From positions 1 through 64,000 of the forward strand of contig JAJRUI010000001.1 in the NCBI GenBank assembly GCA_024277875.1: a stretch of 64,000 nt of DNA. The letters run 5' to 3'. Of the stretch, positions 18,949 through 28,124 are shown in pieces. The stretch is from Deferrisomatales bacterium (GTDB lineage Bacteria; Desulfobacterota; Deferrisomatia; Deferrisomatales; Deferrisomataceae). The notes beneath the pieces are model-generated. The model was not told the DNA's origin. It saw nothing but the letters and a program-made list of their open reading frames with translations, and did not search any database. The position numbers and the translations under genes are program-made. The first letter of the stretch is position 1, and every line of letters starts with the position of its first letter.

Positions 18949-20219
18949 TCGCGTCGGGCCTGCTCGCGGCGGCCGCCCTGCTCGGAGCACCCCTGTTTGC
19001 GGTGATCGCGGCCAGCGCCCTGCTGGGGTTCCTGTCCGAGGGCGTGGACCTGTCGGTGGTGGCCATCGAGTTCTACCGGCTGGCCGAGATGCCGGTGCTG
19101 GTGGCGATCCCCCTGTTCACGTTCGCTGGGTATCTGCTGGGCGAGAGCCGGGCTCCGGCCCGGCTCGTGCGCCTCACCAACGCCCTGCTCGGGTGGCTGC
19201 CGGGCGGGCTCGCCCTGGTGGCCCTGACCGCGTGCGCCCTGTTCACCGCGTTCACCGGCGCGTCCGGCGTGACCATCGTCGCCCTGGGCGCCCTGCTGGT
19301 GCCCGCCCTGCGCCAGGCCGGGTATCCCGAGCGGTTCACCCTGGGCCTGGTGACCACCTCCGGGAGCCTTGGGCTGCTGTTCGCGCCGTCCCTGCCCCTG
19401 ATCCTGTACGCCGTGGTGGCCCAGCAACTGTCGGTGGGGGTGCCCGTGGGAGTGGGCGACCTGTTCCGGGGCGGCGCGCTGCCCGGCCTGCTCATGCTCG
19501 CGATTCTGTCGGGCTGGAGCCTGTGGCAGGGCCGCCGGCTGCCCCGGACGGGCCAGGGTTTCTCGTGGGCCGAGGCCGCGGCAGCGGTCCGGGAGTCGGC
19601 GTGGGAGCTGCCCCTGCCGTTCGCGGTGCTCGGCGGCATCTACACCGGCGCGTTCGCCGTGTCCGAGGCGGCTGCGGTCACCGCGCTGTACGTGCTGGTG
19701 GTGGAGGTGGGGATCCGGCGGGAGATCACGTGGGCCCGGCTGCCCGGGGTGATGCGCGAGTCCATGGTCCTGGTCGGGGGGATCCTGCTCATCCTGGGCG
19801 CGTCGCTCGCGTCCACCAACTACCTGATCGACACCGAGGTGCCCACCCGGCTGTTCGCGTGGATCCGGGCCCATGTGTCCGACCGGCTCACGTTCCTGGT
19901 GCTCCTCAACGCGTTCCTGCTCGTTCTGGGCACCATGCTCGACGTGTTCTCCGCCCTGGTGATCGTGATCCCGATCATCCTGCCCGTGGCCGTGGGCTAC
20001 GGGATCCACCCCGTGCACCTGGGCATCGTGTTCCTGGCCAACATGCAGATCGGGTACTTCACCCCGCCGGTGGGCATGAACCTGTTCATCGCCAGCTACC
20101 GGTTCGACCGCCCGATCCTCGAGCTGTACAGGGCCACCCTGCCGTTCTTCTTCCTCCTGCTCGCCGCGGTGCTGGTGATCACCTACTGGCCGGCCCTGAC
20201 CCTGTGCCTGGTCGGTTGA
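18945..20219 (+). CDS. TRAP transporter large permease (DctM)
   Basis: A protein of 424 residues with about 12 hydrophobic segments; it is the sodium-coupled transport channel of the TRAP system. Conserved blocks include IPLFTFAGYLLGESRAP, TGASGVTIVALG, and the C-terminal NMQIGYFTPPVGMNLF. GTG start at 18945 overlaps the DctQ stop (GTGA). The operon ends here, 6 bp before a convergent lipoprotein gene; no terminator hairpin is obvious. Confidence 0.94.
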   Translation: MIASGLLAAAALLGAPLFAVIAASALLGFLSEGVDLSVVAIEFYRLAEMPVLVAIPLFTFAGYLLGESRAPARLVRLTNALLGWLPGGLALVALTACALFTAFTGASGVTIVALGALLVPALRQAGYPERFTLGLVTTSGSLGLLFAPSLPLILYAVVAQQLSVGVPVGVGDLFRGGALPGLLMLAILSGWSLWQGRRLPRTGQGFSWAEAAAAVRESAWELPLPFAVLGGIYTGAFAVSEAAAVTALYVLVVEVGIRREITWARLPGVMRESMVLVGGILLILGASLASTNYLIDTEVPTRLFAWIRAHVSDRLTFLVLLNAFLLVLGTMLDVFSALVIVIPIILPVAVGYGIHPVHLGIVFLANMQIGYFTPPVGMNLFIASYRFDRPILELYRATLPFFFLLLAAVLVITYWPALTLCLVG

Positions 20220-20225
20220 TCCGGC

Positions 20226-20696
20226 CTACGGGCCCTTGGGTGCGGGCAGGATCCGGGCCGCGCCGCTCAGACCGCCGGCCCCGTGCCCCGGCGCGGAGCA
20301 GGTCAACGGGTAGGTGCCCGGCCGCACGGCCACGAACGCCAGGTCCACGGTCTGCCCCGGCGCGATCTCGATCGCGGTGAACCGGAGCGCCGTGAAACCG
20401 GCCACGCCGGGAACCCGGGCGTCCCGGGTGGTCACGGCCTTCAAGAACTGCTCGGCCGCCAGCTCGTGGGTCCGGGTTCCCCGGTTCGTGATCTCCAGCA
20501 CGTACGGCCGGTCCTCCTGGAAGGTGAGCACCTGGGGGGCCAGCGCGGTCTCGGTGATCTCCACCTGCACGCGCGCGGCCTCTTCCCACCGGGCCTCGGC
20601 CAGCCACGGGGCCGGATCCTTGACGTACCCCTCGGGGATGCAGGCCGAGACGGACAGCAGGACGAGGCAGGCGGCGAGCGGTTTCCAGAGCGACAT
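20226..20696 (-). CDS. Cupredoxin-like lipoprotein
   Basis: A protein of 156 residues with a lipoprotein signal ending in SVSAC. The mature part has the cupredoxin fold pattern: a His in TRTHELAAEQF and a late TCSAPGHG loop that supplies Cys and His, three of the type 1 copper ligands; no axial Met is evident. It may be a periplasmic copper electron carrier or a copper chaperone. ATG at 20696 follows GGGAGG. Upstream is a heptad repeat array, so regulation is unclear. Confidence 0.75.
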   Translation of the reverse strand: MSLWKPLAACLVLLSVSACIPEGYVKDPAPWLAEARWEEAARVQVEITETALAPQVLTFQEDRPYVLEITNRGTRTHELAAEQFLKAVTTRDARVPGVAGFTALRFTAIEIAPGQTVDLAFVAVRPGTYPLTCSAPGHGAGGLSGAARILPAPKGP

Positions 20697-20754
20697 GGGT
20701 CCTCCCTCGGGTGGTCGGTAAGCGGGCAGCGGCATTGTAGCTTGCGGGGACGGG

Positions 20755-20803
20755 AGACAGAAGTCAGAAGGCACAAGGTGCAAGGTGCAAGGCGCAAGGC
20801 GTT
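20755..20803. repeat. Heptad array 1 (seven 7-bp words)
   Basis: Seven consecutive 7-bp words, all beginning AG: from AGACAGA and AGTCAGA through AGGTGCA (twice) to AGGCGCA. Words drift but the period of 7 is kept exactly. It lies upstream of the cupredoxin-like gene and after the end of YyaL, in lower-G+C sequence than its surroundings. Confidence 0.8.
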
Positions 20804-20811
20804 GGCCCCCG

Positions 20812-22965
20812 CTACGACCCCGGGCGGCCGGCCGGCGTTCCCGATTCCTGTCCTCTGAATTCTGAATTCTGATCCCCGTCCGGGGGTGGGGTGGCCAGGG
20901 CGGCCGCCAGTGCGCCGGGTTCCACCAGGGGCGCCTGGCACGTGGCGTTCTGGCACAGGTACGCGGCGGCCTGCCCGCCCACGGGGGTCATGCCGGCGAC
21001 GAACGGCGCAAGGTCCCGGATCGCGCCGCCGGCCTCCCCGGGCGGCGCGAGCACGGCCGCGGCCTCCGGGGCGTAGACCCTGCGGACCGCCGCGACCAGG
21101 GCCCCGGTGTCGTCGTGGCCCGGCTGTCCCGCGATCACCACCTCCCGGGTGGGCTCAACCAGCACGGCCAGCCCCGTGAGGTACGCGGTGAACCCGGCCG
21201 GGTACGACCGGACCCGGCCGGCGAACGCCCGGGCCGTGGCCCACGCCCGGTCGGTCCACACGGGGTCGCCGGTGAGCAGCCCGAGTCGTGCCAGCGCCTC
21301 CACGGCCACCGAGTTGGCCGACGGCATGGCCCCGTCGTACACCTCCCGGGGCCGCCACACCAGCTCGTCGCCGTCGTGGGCCGTGTCGAACAGGCCGCCG
21401 TCCGCGCCGTCCCAGAACCGGTCCACCAGCTCGCCCGCCACGTCCACGGCTGCGGCGAGGCGGGAGGGGTCGAAGGTCGCGGCGTACAGGTCGAGGAGCG
21501 CGCGCACGAGGAACGCGGCGTCCTCGGCTGCCGCCGGGATCGTGGCCCGTCCGGCCCGGTACCGGCGCAGCAGCCGCCCCTCCGGCCGGAGCCGGGCCAG
21601 CACGAAGTCCGCGGCCCGGCCGGCAGCGGCCACGTACCCGGGCTCCCCAAGCACCGCGCCCGTCCGGGCTAGGGCCGAGATCATCAGGCCGTTCCACCCG
21701 GCGAGCACCTTGTCGTCCCGGAGGGGCCGGACCCGCCGGGTGCGGGCCGAGTAGAGGCGCTCCCGGTCCCGGGCCAGCACCTCTTCGAGTTCGGCGGTCC
21801 CGGCGCCCATCTCCCGGGCCCACGCGTCCAGCGGCCGGGCCAGGTGGAGCACGTTGGCGCCGGTGCGGCGCCGGGCGGCCTCGTCCAGGAAGTTGCCGTC
21901 GGCGGCCACGCCGTACACCCGGCAGAACCGGTCGCCGTCGCCGGGCCCCAGCACCTCCAGGATCTCGTCCCGGGTCCACACGTAGTACCGGCCCTCCTCC
22001 CCCTCGGAGTCTGCGTCCTCGGCCGAGTGGAACCCGCCGGCCGGGTCGGCCAGGTCCCGGAGCACGTAGCCGGCCACGTCCCGGGCCGTGGCGGCCAGGT
22101 CCGGTGCCCGGACCAACCCGTACGCCTCGGTGTACGCGGCCAGCAGGCCGGCCTGGTCGTAGAGCATCTTCTCGAAGTGGGGCAGCAGCCACTCCGGGTC
22201 CGTGGCGTACCGGTGGAACCCGCCCCCAAGGTGGTCGTGGATCCCGCCCCGGGCCATCGCCCTGAGGGTGCCGACGGCCATCCGGGCGGGCGCGGGGTCG
22301 CCGGTGCGGCGGGTGCGGCGCAGCAGGAACACCAGGTTGTGGGGGGTGGGGAACTTGGGTGCGGGGCCGAAACCGCCGTGGACCGGGTCGAACCGGGCGG
22401 CGAGTTCGTCCGTTGCCGCGGTGAGCAGGTCCGGGTCGGGCTCGCCCGGGTCGGCCGATCCTGCGCCGGCCCGCCGGAGGTTGGCCACCACGTCCCCGGC
22501 TGACCGGCGCACCCGGTCCGGATCCTCGGCCCACAGGGCCGCGGCGCGCTGCACCAACTCGATCACCCCGACCCGGCCGCCCCGGCTGCGTTTGGGCAGG
22601 TAGGTGCCCGCGAAAAACGGCAGCCGGTCCGGGGTCAGCAGGATCGTCAGGGGCCAACCGCCGCTCCCGGTCAGGGCCTGGCACACGGCCATGTACACCT
22701 GGTCCACGTCGGGCCGCTCCTCCCGGTCCACCTTGACCGGCACGGTGAGCCGGTTGAGCACGTCTGCCACCTCCCGGTCCTCGAAACTCTCCCGCTCCAT
22801 CACGTGGCACCAGTGGCAGGTGGCGTACCCGATCGACAGGAACACAATTTTTCGTTCCCGGCGGGCCCGGGCGAACGCCTCGTCCCCCCACGGGTACCAG
22901 TCCACCGGGTTGTCGGCGTGCTGCAGCAGGTACGGGCTGCTCTCGCGGCCCAGGCGGTTGGCCAT
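20812..22965 (-). CDS. Thioredoxin-domain protein YyaL (DUF255, spermatogenesis-associated protein 20 family)
   Basis: A protein of 717 residues. The N-terminal thioredoxin-like domain has [20 protein letters not shown] and the active-site pair in [12 protein letters not shown] near residue 49. A long (alpha/alpha)6 glycosidase-like region follows ([50 protein letters not shown]). The family's biochemical role is unknown; redox or sugar epimerase-like activity has been suggested. The last ~20 residues are encoded by heptad array 2, so the original stop was lost. ATG at 22965 follows CCGGAG. The gene is probably monocistronic. Confidence 0.92.
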   Translation of the reverse strand: MANRLGRESSPYLLQHADNPVDWYPWGDEAFARARRERKIVFLSIGYATCHWCHVMERESFEDREVADVLNRLTVPVKVDREERPDVDQVYMAVCQALTGSGGWPLTILLTPDRLPFFAGTYLPKRSRGGRVGVIELVQRAAALWAEDPDRVRRSAGDVVANLRRAGAGSADPGEPDPDLLTAATDELAARFDPVHGGFGPAPKFPTPHNLVFLLRRTRRTGDPAPARMAVGTLRAMARGGIHDHLGGGFHRYATDPEWLLPHFEKMLYDQAGLLAAYTEAYGLVRAPDLAATARDVAGYVLRDLADPAGGFHSAEDADSEGEEGRYYVWTRDEILEVLGPGDGDRFCRVYGVAADGNFLDEAARRRTGANVLHLARPLDAWAREMGAGTAELEEVLARDRERLYSARTRRVRPLRDDKVLAGWNGLMISALARTGAVLGEPGYVAAAGRAADFVLARLRPEGRLLRRYRAGRATIPAAAEDAAFLVRALLDLYAATFDPSRLAAAVDVAGELVDRFWDGADGGLFDTAHDGDELVWRPREVYDGAMPSANSVAVEALARLGLLTGDPVWTDRAWATARAFAGRVRSYPAGFTAYLTGLAVLVEPTREVVIAGQPGHDDTGALVAAVRRVYAPEAAAVLAPPGEAGGAIRDLAPFVAGMTPVGGQAAAYLCQNATCQAPLVEPGALAAALATPPPDGDQNSEFRGQESGTPAGRPGS
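20843..20877. repeat. Heptad array 2 inside the 3' end of the YyaL gene
   Basis: Five 7-bp words: GATTCCT, GTCCTCT, GAATTCT twice, GATCCCC. On the minus strand they are translated as part of the YyaL C-terminus ([11 protein letters not shown]). Separated from array 1 by only 39 bp. Confidence 0.8.
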
Positions 22966-23102
22966 GTCGGTCTCCGGGGCTGTCGGTTGTCTTGCCAGTC
23001 TACCGCAGCCGGCCGGGACCAACAGGGCGGCATTCCCCAAGCCTGGATTGGATACCGGAGTCGAGCTTTTCCCGGTGTTCCCCGGGGGTGAGGACGAGGA
23101 AC

Positions 23103-23335
23103 GGGGTGGGCGCCCGGTTCTGGCCGGGTGCCAGTAGCGACACCCGATCGCCGCGCCTTGCGATGCCGCTGTTTGCCGGTTGGTCCGGGCCTCGACAGCG
23201 GAACCCTTGGCGTTCGGAGACGATCCGGACGTTCGAACGGCGCGGCGCGTCAAGGGGCCGCGCCCGGCGCTCCACCAGTCCCCCACCCCGCACTACCCAA
23301 GGGGAAGGGTAAGGATCTGGCAATACTTTCGTTGG
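23103..23335 (-). repeat. ~230-bp structured intergenic element, copy C
   Basis: On the minus strand it begins CCAACGAAAGTATTGCC, carries CTGGTGGAGCGCCGGG, a GCCGCGCC block, GGCGCGGCGATCGGGTG and ends CACCCGGCCAGAACCGGGCG. The ends and both hairpins match copies A and B; the middle differs. It is the only strong copy on the minus strand, upstream of yyaL. Confidence 0.8.
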
Positions 23336-23372
23336 GTTTAGCAAAAGAAATTCTTGCTACCGGGCGGAGTCT

Positions 23373-23400
23373 TTGCAGGCCCGCGCCGTTCGTCTAGACT
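23373..23400 (+). promoter_or_regulatory. Candidate sigma70 promoter of the plsY-selA operon
   Basis: TTGCAG, 16-bp spacer, TAGACT. It lies about 165 bp before plsY, in the less G+C-rich part of the spacer. Confidence 0.4.
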
Positions 23401-23563
23401 GGCGGCGTTGTCTGGGGCTGCGCTGTCCGGCAGCGGACGGCTCGCGCACCGCTGGGGTTCGGCCCCGAATCGCCGGGGGGCGCGGTTTCATGGGAGCTGG
23501 AGACCCGGGGCTTTCGGACGGCTCGCGTGGCCGGCCGGGTCCGGCCGGGAGGAGTGGGTGTAG

Positions 23564-24166
23564 ATGAAGTGGTTGTTGCTGGTGGCGTTCGCGTACCTGC
23601 TGGGGTCGGTGCCGTTCGGCGTGGTGGTCGCCCGGCTGGCCGGGGGGCAGGATCCCCGCAGCGCCGGGTCGGGAAACATCGGCGCCACCAACGTGGGCCG
23701 TGTGCTCGGGCGCAAGTGGGGGGCGGTGACCCTGGCGGCGGACGCGCTCAAGGGCTTTGTGCCCACGGCGTGGGCCGTCTCGACCCTGCACGGCCCGTGG
23801 GCCGTGGCGCTCGTGGGGCTGGCCGCGTACCTGGGCCACCTGTATCCGGTGTTCCTGGGGGGGCGGGGCGGCAAGGGCGTGGCCACGGGTCTGGGGGTGT
23901 TCCTGGCCCTGGCGCCGGGCAGCGTGCTGTGGGCCGCCGTGGTGTTCGGGGTGGTGTTCTGGCTCGGCCGGATGGTGAGCCTGGCCAGCCTGGCTGCCGC
24001 GGCAGCCCTGCCGTTGATCGCCGCGTTTTTCGGCAGCCCGCTGGCCGTGGTGGCCCTGGCCGTGACGGTGGTCGGTTTTACCGTGGCCCGACACCAGGCG
24101 AACATCGACCGGATCCTGGACGGCGTGGAACCCCGGGCCGGGTTCTCGGTCCGGCAGGGGAGCTAG
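23564..24166 (+). CDS. plsY: Acyl-phosphate:glycerol-3-phosphate acyltransferase PlsY
   Basis: A membrane protein of 200 residues with five to seven hydrophobic segments. It makes lysophosphatidic acid from acyl-phosphate and glycerol-3-phosphate, the first step of phospholipid synthesis. The three family motifs are present: SVPFGVVVARLAG, GSGNIGATNVGRVLG, and GHLYPVFLGGRGGKGVAT. The gene is followed without spacing by selA, so both are on one transcript. Ribosome site GGGAGGAG precedes the ATG. Confidence 0.96.
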   Translation: MKWLLLVAFAYLLGSVPFGVVVARLAGGQDPRSAGSGNIGATNVGRVLGRKWGAVTLAADALKGFVPTAWAVSTLHGPWAVALVGLAAYLGHLYPVFLGGRGGKGVATGLGVFLALAPGSVLWAAVVFGVVFWLGRMVSLASLAAAAALPLIAAFFGSPLAVVALAVTVVGFTVARHQANIDRILDGVEPRAGFSVRQGS

Positions 24167-25594
24167 ATGGACCATAGAGACGCGTTGCAGCGGATCCCGG
24201 CCGTGGAGCGCGTTCTCCAGGAACCGGCGTTGCTCGAACCGGTAGAGCAGGGTCGCGTGCCCCGGCCCGCGGCCGTGGACGCGGTCCGGGCGGTGCTCGC
24301 CGACCTCCGGGACCGGGTACGGGCCGGGGAGGAGCCCGACCTCGGTCCGGCCGCAGTCGCGGCCGCGGCCCTCGTGCGCCTGGACGCGGCCCTGGAGCCC
24401 CGGCTCGTGCCGGTGATCAACGCCACGGGGGTGGTGCTCCACACGAACCTCGGCCGGGCGCCCCTTGCGCCCGAGGCGGTGGCTGCGGCCGCCCGGGCTG
24501 CGGGGTACTGTACCCTGGAGTACGATCTGGCCACCGGCCGGCGGGGGCTGCGCCACGACCTGGTGGCCGGCCTGCTGCGGGAGATCACCGGCGCCGAGGC
24601 GGCCCTGGTGGTCAACAACAACGCCGCGGCCGTGCTCCTGGGGCTCACGGCCCTGGCCCGGGGCCGCGAGGTGGTGGTGAGCCGGGGCGAGTTGGTGGAG
24701 ATCGGCGGGTCGTTCCGGGTGCCCGAGGTGATGGCCCAGAGCGGGGCGATCCTCCGGGAGGTGGGTGCCACCAACAAGACCCACCTCCACGACTACGAGC
24801 AGGCCGTGGGCCCGGACACGGCACTTTTGCTGAAGGTCCACACCTCCAACTACCGGGTCGTGGGGTTCACCGCCTCGGTGGCCGCGGCCGACCTGGTGGC
24901 CGTGGCCCGGCGGACGGGTCTGGCGGTGATGGAGGACCTGGGCAGCGGGTGCCTCGTGGACCTGGGCCGCCACGGCCTGGAGCCCGAACCCACGGTGCAG
25001 GACGCCGTGGCCGCCGGCGTTGACCTGGTGACGTTCTCGGGCGACAAGCTGCTGGGCGGCCCACAGGCCGGCATCCTGGTGGGCCGGGCCGCCGCGGTGG
25101 ACGCGTGCGCCCGCCACCCCCTGATGCGGGCCCTGCGGCCCGACAAGGTGACCCTGGCCGCGCTGGAGGCCACCCTGGCCCTGTACCGGGATCCGGCTGC
25201 GGCCGCGGCCCGGGTGCCCGCCCTGGCCATGCTCACGGCCGGGGCCGGGGCCCTGGAGGGACGGGCCCGGTCCCTGGCCCGGGACCTGGCGGCCGTCGCG
25301 GGGGATCGGGCGGTCGTGGCCGTGGTGGCCGACACCTCCCGAACCGGCGGGGGCGCCCTGCCGTTGCTCGAACTGCCCACCTTCGCGGTGGAGGTCCGGC
25401 CGGCCGGGGGGGGCGCCGGCCGCCTGGAGGCGCGGCTCCGGGCCGGCCGGCCGCCGGTCGTGGCCCGGGTCCGGGAAGACGCGTTGGTGCTGGACCCGAG
25501 GACGTTCGGCCCCGAGCACGACGCCACGGTGGCGGCGGCCGTCGGCCGGGCACTGGAACGGGGACAACAGGAACAGGAGAGGGAAGCCCGATGA
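24167..25594 (+). CDS. selA: L-seryl-tRNA(Sec) selenium transferase SelA
   Basis: A PLP enzyme of 475 residues, full length, that converts Ser-tRNA(Sec) to Sec-tRNA(Sec) with selenophosphate. Signatures: VINATGVVLHTNLGRAPL, LVVNNNAAAVLLGL, NKTHLHDY, and the PLP lysine in TFSGDKLLGGPQAG near residue 293. It implies that this organism makes selenoproteins. selB and selC are not next to it, and selD is not in the window. It starts directly after plsY and overlaps lemA by ATGA. Confidence 0.97.
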   Translation: MDHRDALQRIPAVERVLQEPALLEPVEQGRVPRPAAVDAVRAVLADLRDRVRAGEEPDLGPAAVAAAALVRLDAALEPRLVPVINATGVVLHTNLGRAPLAPEAVAAAARAAGYCTLEYDLATGRRGLRHDLVAGLLREITGAEAALVVNNNAAAVLLGLTALARGREVVVSRGELVEIGGSFRVPEVMAQSGAILREVGATNKTHLHDYEQAVGPDTALLLKVHTSNYRVVGFTASVAAADLVAVARRTGLAVMEDLGSGCLVDLGRHGLEPEPTVQDAVAAGVDLVTFSGDKLLGGPQAGILVGRAAAVDACARHPLMRALRPDKVTLAALEATLALYRDPAAAAARVPALAMLTAGAGALEGRARSLARDLAAVAGDRAVVAVVADTSRTGGGALPLLELPTFAVEVRPAGGGAGRLEARLRAGRPPVVARVREDALVLDPRTFGPEHDATVAAAVGRALERGQQEQEREAR

Positions 25595-26181
25595 AAAAGG
25601 GGTGGATCGTTCTCGGGGTCGTGGTGCTCGGCGTGCTGCTCGCGTACGGCTGGGTCAAGGGCACTTACAACGGCCTGGTGGCTGCCGAGGAACAGGTTTC
25701 CAAGGCGTGGGCCGACGTGGAGAGCACGTACCAGCGCCGCGCCGATCTGATCCCGAACCTGGTCGAGACGGTCAAGGGGTACGCGTCCCACGAGAAAGAG
25801 GTGCTGACCGGGGTCACCGAGGCCCGGGCCCGGGTGGGGCAGATCACGGTGCGGGCCGACCAGCTCACCCCCGAGGCGATCCGCCGGTTCCAGGACGCCC
25901 AGCAGGGCCTGTCCGGTGCCCTGTCCCGGCTGCTGGCCGTGGCCGAGCGGTACCCGGACCTGAAGGCGAGCCAGAATTTCCTGGGGCTCCAGACCCAGCT
26001 CGAGGGCACCGAGAACCGGATCAACGTGGCGCGCAACCGGTTCAACGAGGCGGCCCGGGCGTACAACACCCGGATCCGGTCGTTCCCGGCCAACTTCTTC
26101 GCCCGGGCGTTCGGGTTCGGGCCGAAGCCGTACTTCGAAGCGGACAAGGGCGCCGAGCAGGCCCCCAGGGTGAAGTTCTGA
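25591..26181 (+). CDS. lemA: LemA family protein
   Basis: A protein of 196 residues with one N-terminal membrane helix (about 5-22) and a four-helix bundle. Conserved stretches: EEQVSKAWADVESTYQRRADLIPNL (start), LKASQNFLGLQTQLEGTENRI, ARNRFNEAARAYN. LemA proteins are small membrane-anchored proteins usually encoded next to TPM-domain proteins, as here, and are thought to act in envelope quality control; the exact role is unknown. Confidence 0.93.
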   Translation: MKKGWIVLGVVVLGVLLAYGWVKGTYNGLVAAEEQVSKAWADVESTYQRRADLIPNLVETVKGYASHEKEVLTGVTEARARVGQITVRADQLTPEAIRRFQDAQQGLSGALSRLLAVAERYPDLKASQNFLGLQTQLEGTENRINVARNRFNEAARAYNTRIRSFPANFFARAFGFGPKPYFEADKGAEQAPRVKF

Positions 26182-26206
26182 ACCGGCCGGCAGGGGAGGG
26201 CTCGTG

Positions 26207-26971
26207 ATGCTCGGGATGCGCGGCGGGATCGTGGCCGGGGTCGTCGGGGTCCTGTTGGTGGTCGCCGCGGCAGCCGCCCTGGACGTGCCCCCGGCGCCCC
26301 AGGGGCGGGTCAGCGACTACGCCGGCCTCCTGTCGCCGGGCGACCGGGCCCGGCTAGAAGCCCGCCTGGCCGAGATCGAGCGCGCCACGTCGAACCAGTT
26401 CGTGGTGGCGATCTTCCGGAGCCTGGAGGGGGGCAGCCTCGAAGACTTCTCGATCCGGCTCGCCGAGGCGTGGAAGGTGGGCCGCAAGGGCCGGGACAAC
26501 GGCCTGATCCTCCTCGTGTTCGCCGAGGACCGGAAGATCCGGGTCGAGGTGGGCTACGGGCTCGAGGGCGCGATCCCCGACATCCTGGCCGGCCAGGTGA
26601 TCCGCCAGGTCCTCGCGCCCCGGTTCCGCCAGGGAGACTATGCCGGCGGGCTCCTGGCCGCGGTGGACGCCCTGGACCAGGCCAGCCGCGGGGAGTTCGA
26701 GCCTGTGCCCGGGGAGAGGCCGGGCCGCGCCCCGGCGCCCCTGGTGGGGTTGTTGCCGCTGCTCGCGTTCGTGGCCCTGGGGGTCCTGGCCGCCCGGCGA
26801 CGGTCGAGCGTGATGGGCGGGCGCCGTCGCGGGGCAGGGGGTCTCTGGTGGATCGGCCCGTGGGGCGGGTTCGGCGGCGGGGGCGGATTCGGGGGTGGCG
26901 GCTTCGGCGGCGGCGGATTTTCCGGGGGCGGTGGCGGGTTCGGCGGCGGCGGCGCGAGCGGAGGGTGGTGA
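26207..26971 (+). CDS. TPM-domain membrane protein (YgcG family)
   Basis: A protein of 254 residues: signal segment, TPM domain (about 30-160: VSDYAGLLSPGDRARLEARL, RDNGLILLVFAEDRKIRVEVGYGLEG), one membrane helix near 185-200, and a Gly-rich tail ending GGGGASGGW. TPM domains can have phosphatase-like activity; with LemA they form a common envelope pair. ATG at 26207 has better spacing to GGGGAGGG than the GTG at 26204. Confidence 0.9.
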   Translation: MLGMRGGIVAGVVGVLLVVAAAAALDVPPAPQGRVSDYAGLLSPGDRARLEARLAEIERATSNQFVVAIFRSLEGGSLEDFSIRLAEAWKVGRKGRDNGLILLVFAEDRKIRVEVGYGLEGAIPDILAGQVIRQVLAPRFRQGDYAGGLLAAVDALDQASRGEFEPVPGERPGRAPAPLVGLLPLLAFVALGVLAARRRSSVMGGRRRGAGGLWWIGPWGGFGGGGGFGGGGFGGGGFSGGGGGFGGGGASGGW

Positions 26972-26973
26972 CC

Positions 26974-27435
26974 ATGGCGCGAGATCCCACGGACCGGCCC
27001 GGCCGGCCCACGGCGTTCCTGCCCGCCGACGAGAAGCGCCGGGTCGAGGCGGCGATCCGGGGGGCCGAACGCCGGACGTCGGCCGAGATCCGGGTGGTTG
27101 TGTCCCGCAAGGTCAAGGGCGATCCCCTGGACGCGGCGCGCCGGCTGTTCGCCCGGCTCAAGATGCACGAGACCCGGGAGCGCAACGGGGTGTTGATCCT
27201 GCTGGCCGTGGCCGAGCGCCGGTTCGCGATCTACGGGGACGAGGGGATTCACCAGCACCTGGGGCAGGACGGGTGGGAGCGGGTACGCGACGGCATGGCC
27301 GACCGGTTCCGGCGCGGGGAGTTCGCCGACGGGCTGGTGTACGCGGTGGAGGCGGTGGGCCGGGTGCTGGCCGAAGCGTTCCCGTGGCAGGAGGGCGACG
27401 AGAACGAACTGCCCGACGCGGTGGTCGAGGAGTGA
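26974..27435 (+). CDS. Soluble TPM-domain protein
   Basis: A protein of 153 residues made of a single TPM domain without signal peptide or membrane helix. RRTSAEIRVVVSRKVKG and RNGVLILLAVAERRFAIYGD match the core of the neighbouring YgcG-like protein. LemA plus two TPM proteins in a row is a frequent arrangement. The ATG lies 2 bp after the previous stop and its own stop overlaps the mobA start (GTGA). Confidence 0.88.
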   Translation: MARDPTDRPGRPTAFLPADEKRRVEAAIRGAERRTSAEIRVVVSRKVKGDPLDAARRLFARLKMHETRERNGVLILLAVAERRFAIYGDEGIHQHLGQDGWERVRDGMADRFRRGEFADGLVYAVEAVGRVLAEAFPWQEGDENELPDAVVEE

Positions 27436-28124
27436 GCGCTCCGGCCCGTCCGATCCCCCTGGCCGCGGTGCTGGCCGGCGGCCGGGCACGGCGGATGGGC
27501 ACGGACAAGGCCCGGCTCCCCCTGGCCGGCCGGTCCCTCCTGGACCGGGTGTGCGACCGGGTCGGCCGGGTCGCCCGGCGGGTGGTCGTGGTGGGGGGCA
27601 GCGCCCGGCCGGAGGACGCCGGGATCCCCGTGGTGACCGACCGGTACCCGGGCGCCGACGCCAAGGGCGGCATCGCCACGGCCCTGGCCTACGGGGCCGG
27701 CGTTCTCGGCCCCCGGGGCTGGGTTGCGGTGGTGGCGTGCGACATGCCGTTCGTGGAGCCGGCGTTGCTCGAGCGGCTGTGGGCGGCCCGGGGGGACGCC
27801 CGGGTCGTGGTGCCCCGGGGCGCCGCCGGGTACGAGCCCCTGTGCGCCCTGTACCGGTGCGACATGCTGCCGGAGTTCGAGGCCGGGATCGCCGCCGGCG
27901 ACCTGCGCATGCGAACCGCGTTCCCCCCGGGGGCGACCCGGGAGGTCGCCGCGGCGTCCCTGCGGCCGGTCGACCCCGACCTCCGGTCGTTCCTCAACGT
28001 CAACCGGCCGGCCGACCTGGAGCGGGCCCGCCGCATCCTGGAGGGCGCACCGCAGGAGCGCCCTCCAGGGCCAGGAGAACGGCCTTCACGTCCCGCACCA
28101 GGCCGGTCTCCCACTCTCCGCTGA
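27432..28124 (+). CDS. mobA: Molybdenum cofactor guanylyltransferase MobA
   Basis: A protein of 230 residues that attaches GMP to molybdopterin to make the MGD cofactor used by DMSO-reductase-type enzymes. Motifs: LAGGRARRMGTDKARLPL (nucleotide loop), VVACDMPFVEP (metal-binding Asp), YEPLCALYR, FLNVNRPADL. GTG start at 27432 overlaps the preceding stop. The last ~30 residues extend beyond the usual family end, contain a 12-bp inverted repeat and overlap ogt on the other strand by 125 bp. Confidence 0.93.
   Translation: MSAPARPIPLAAVLAGGRARRMGTDKARLPLAGRSLLDRVCDRVGRVARRVVVVGGSARPEDAGIPVVTDRYPGADAKGGIATALAYGAGVLGPRGWVAVVACDMPFVEPALLERLWAARGDARVVVPRGAAGYEPLCALYRCDMLPEFEAGIAAGDLRMRTAFPPGATREVAAASLRPVDPDLRSFLNVNRPADLERARRILEGAPQERPPGPGERPSRPAPGRSPTLR

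Larger units (their letters stand above)
22966..23563. other. Divergent spacer with element copy C and a promoter
   Basis: This 598-bp region separates yyaL (minus) from plsY (plus). It contains the repeat element at 23103-23335 and a promoter-like pair at 23373-23400. No credible gene is present. Confidence 0.5.

Noticed and set aside
24167-25594. Selenoprotein (in-frame TGA) genes in the window
   Set aside because: I checked gene ends for family-conserved continuation after TGA and found none.
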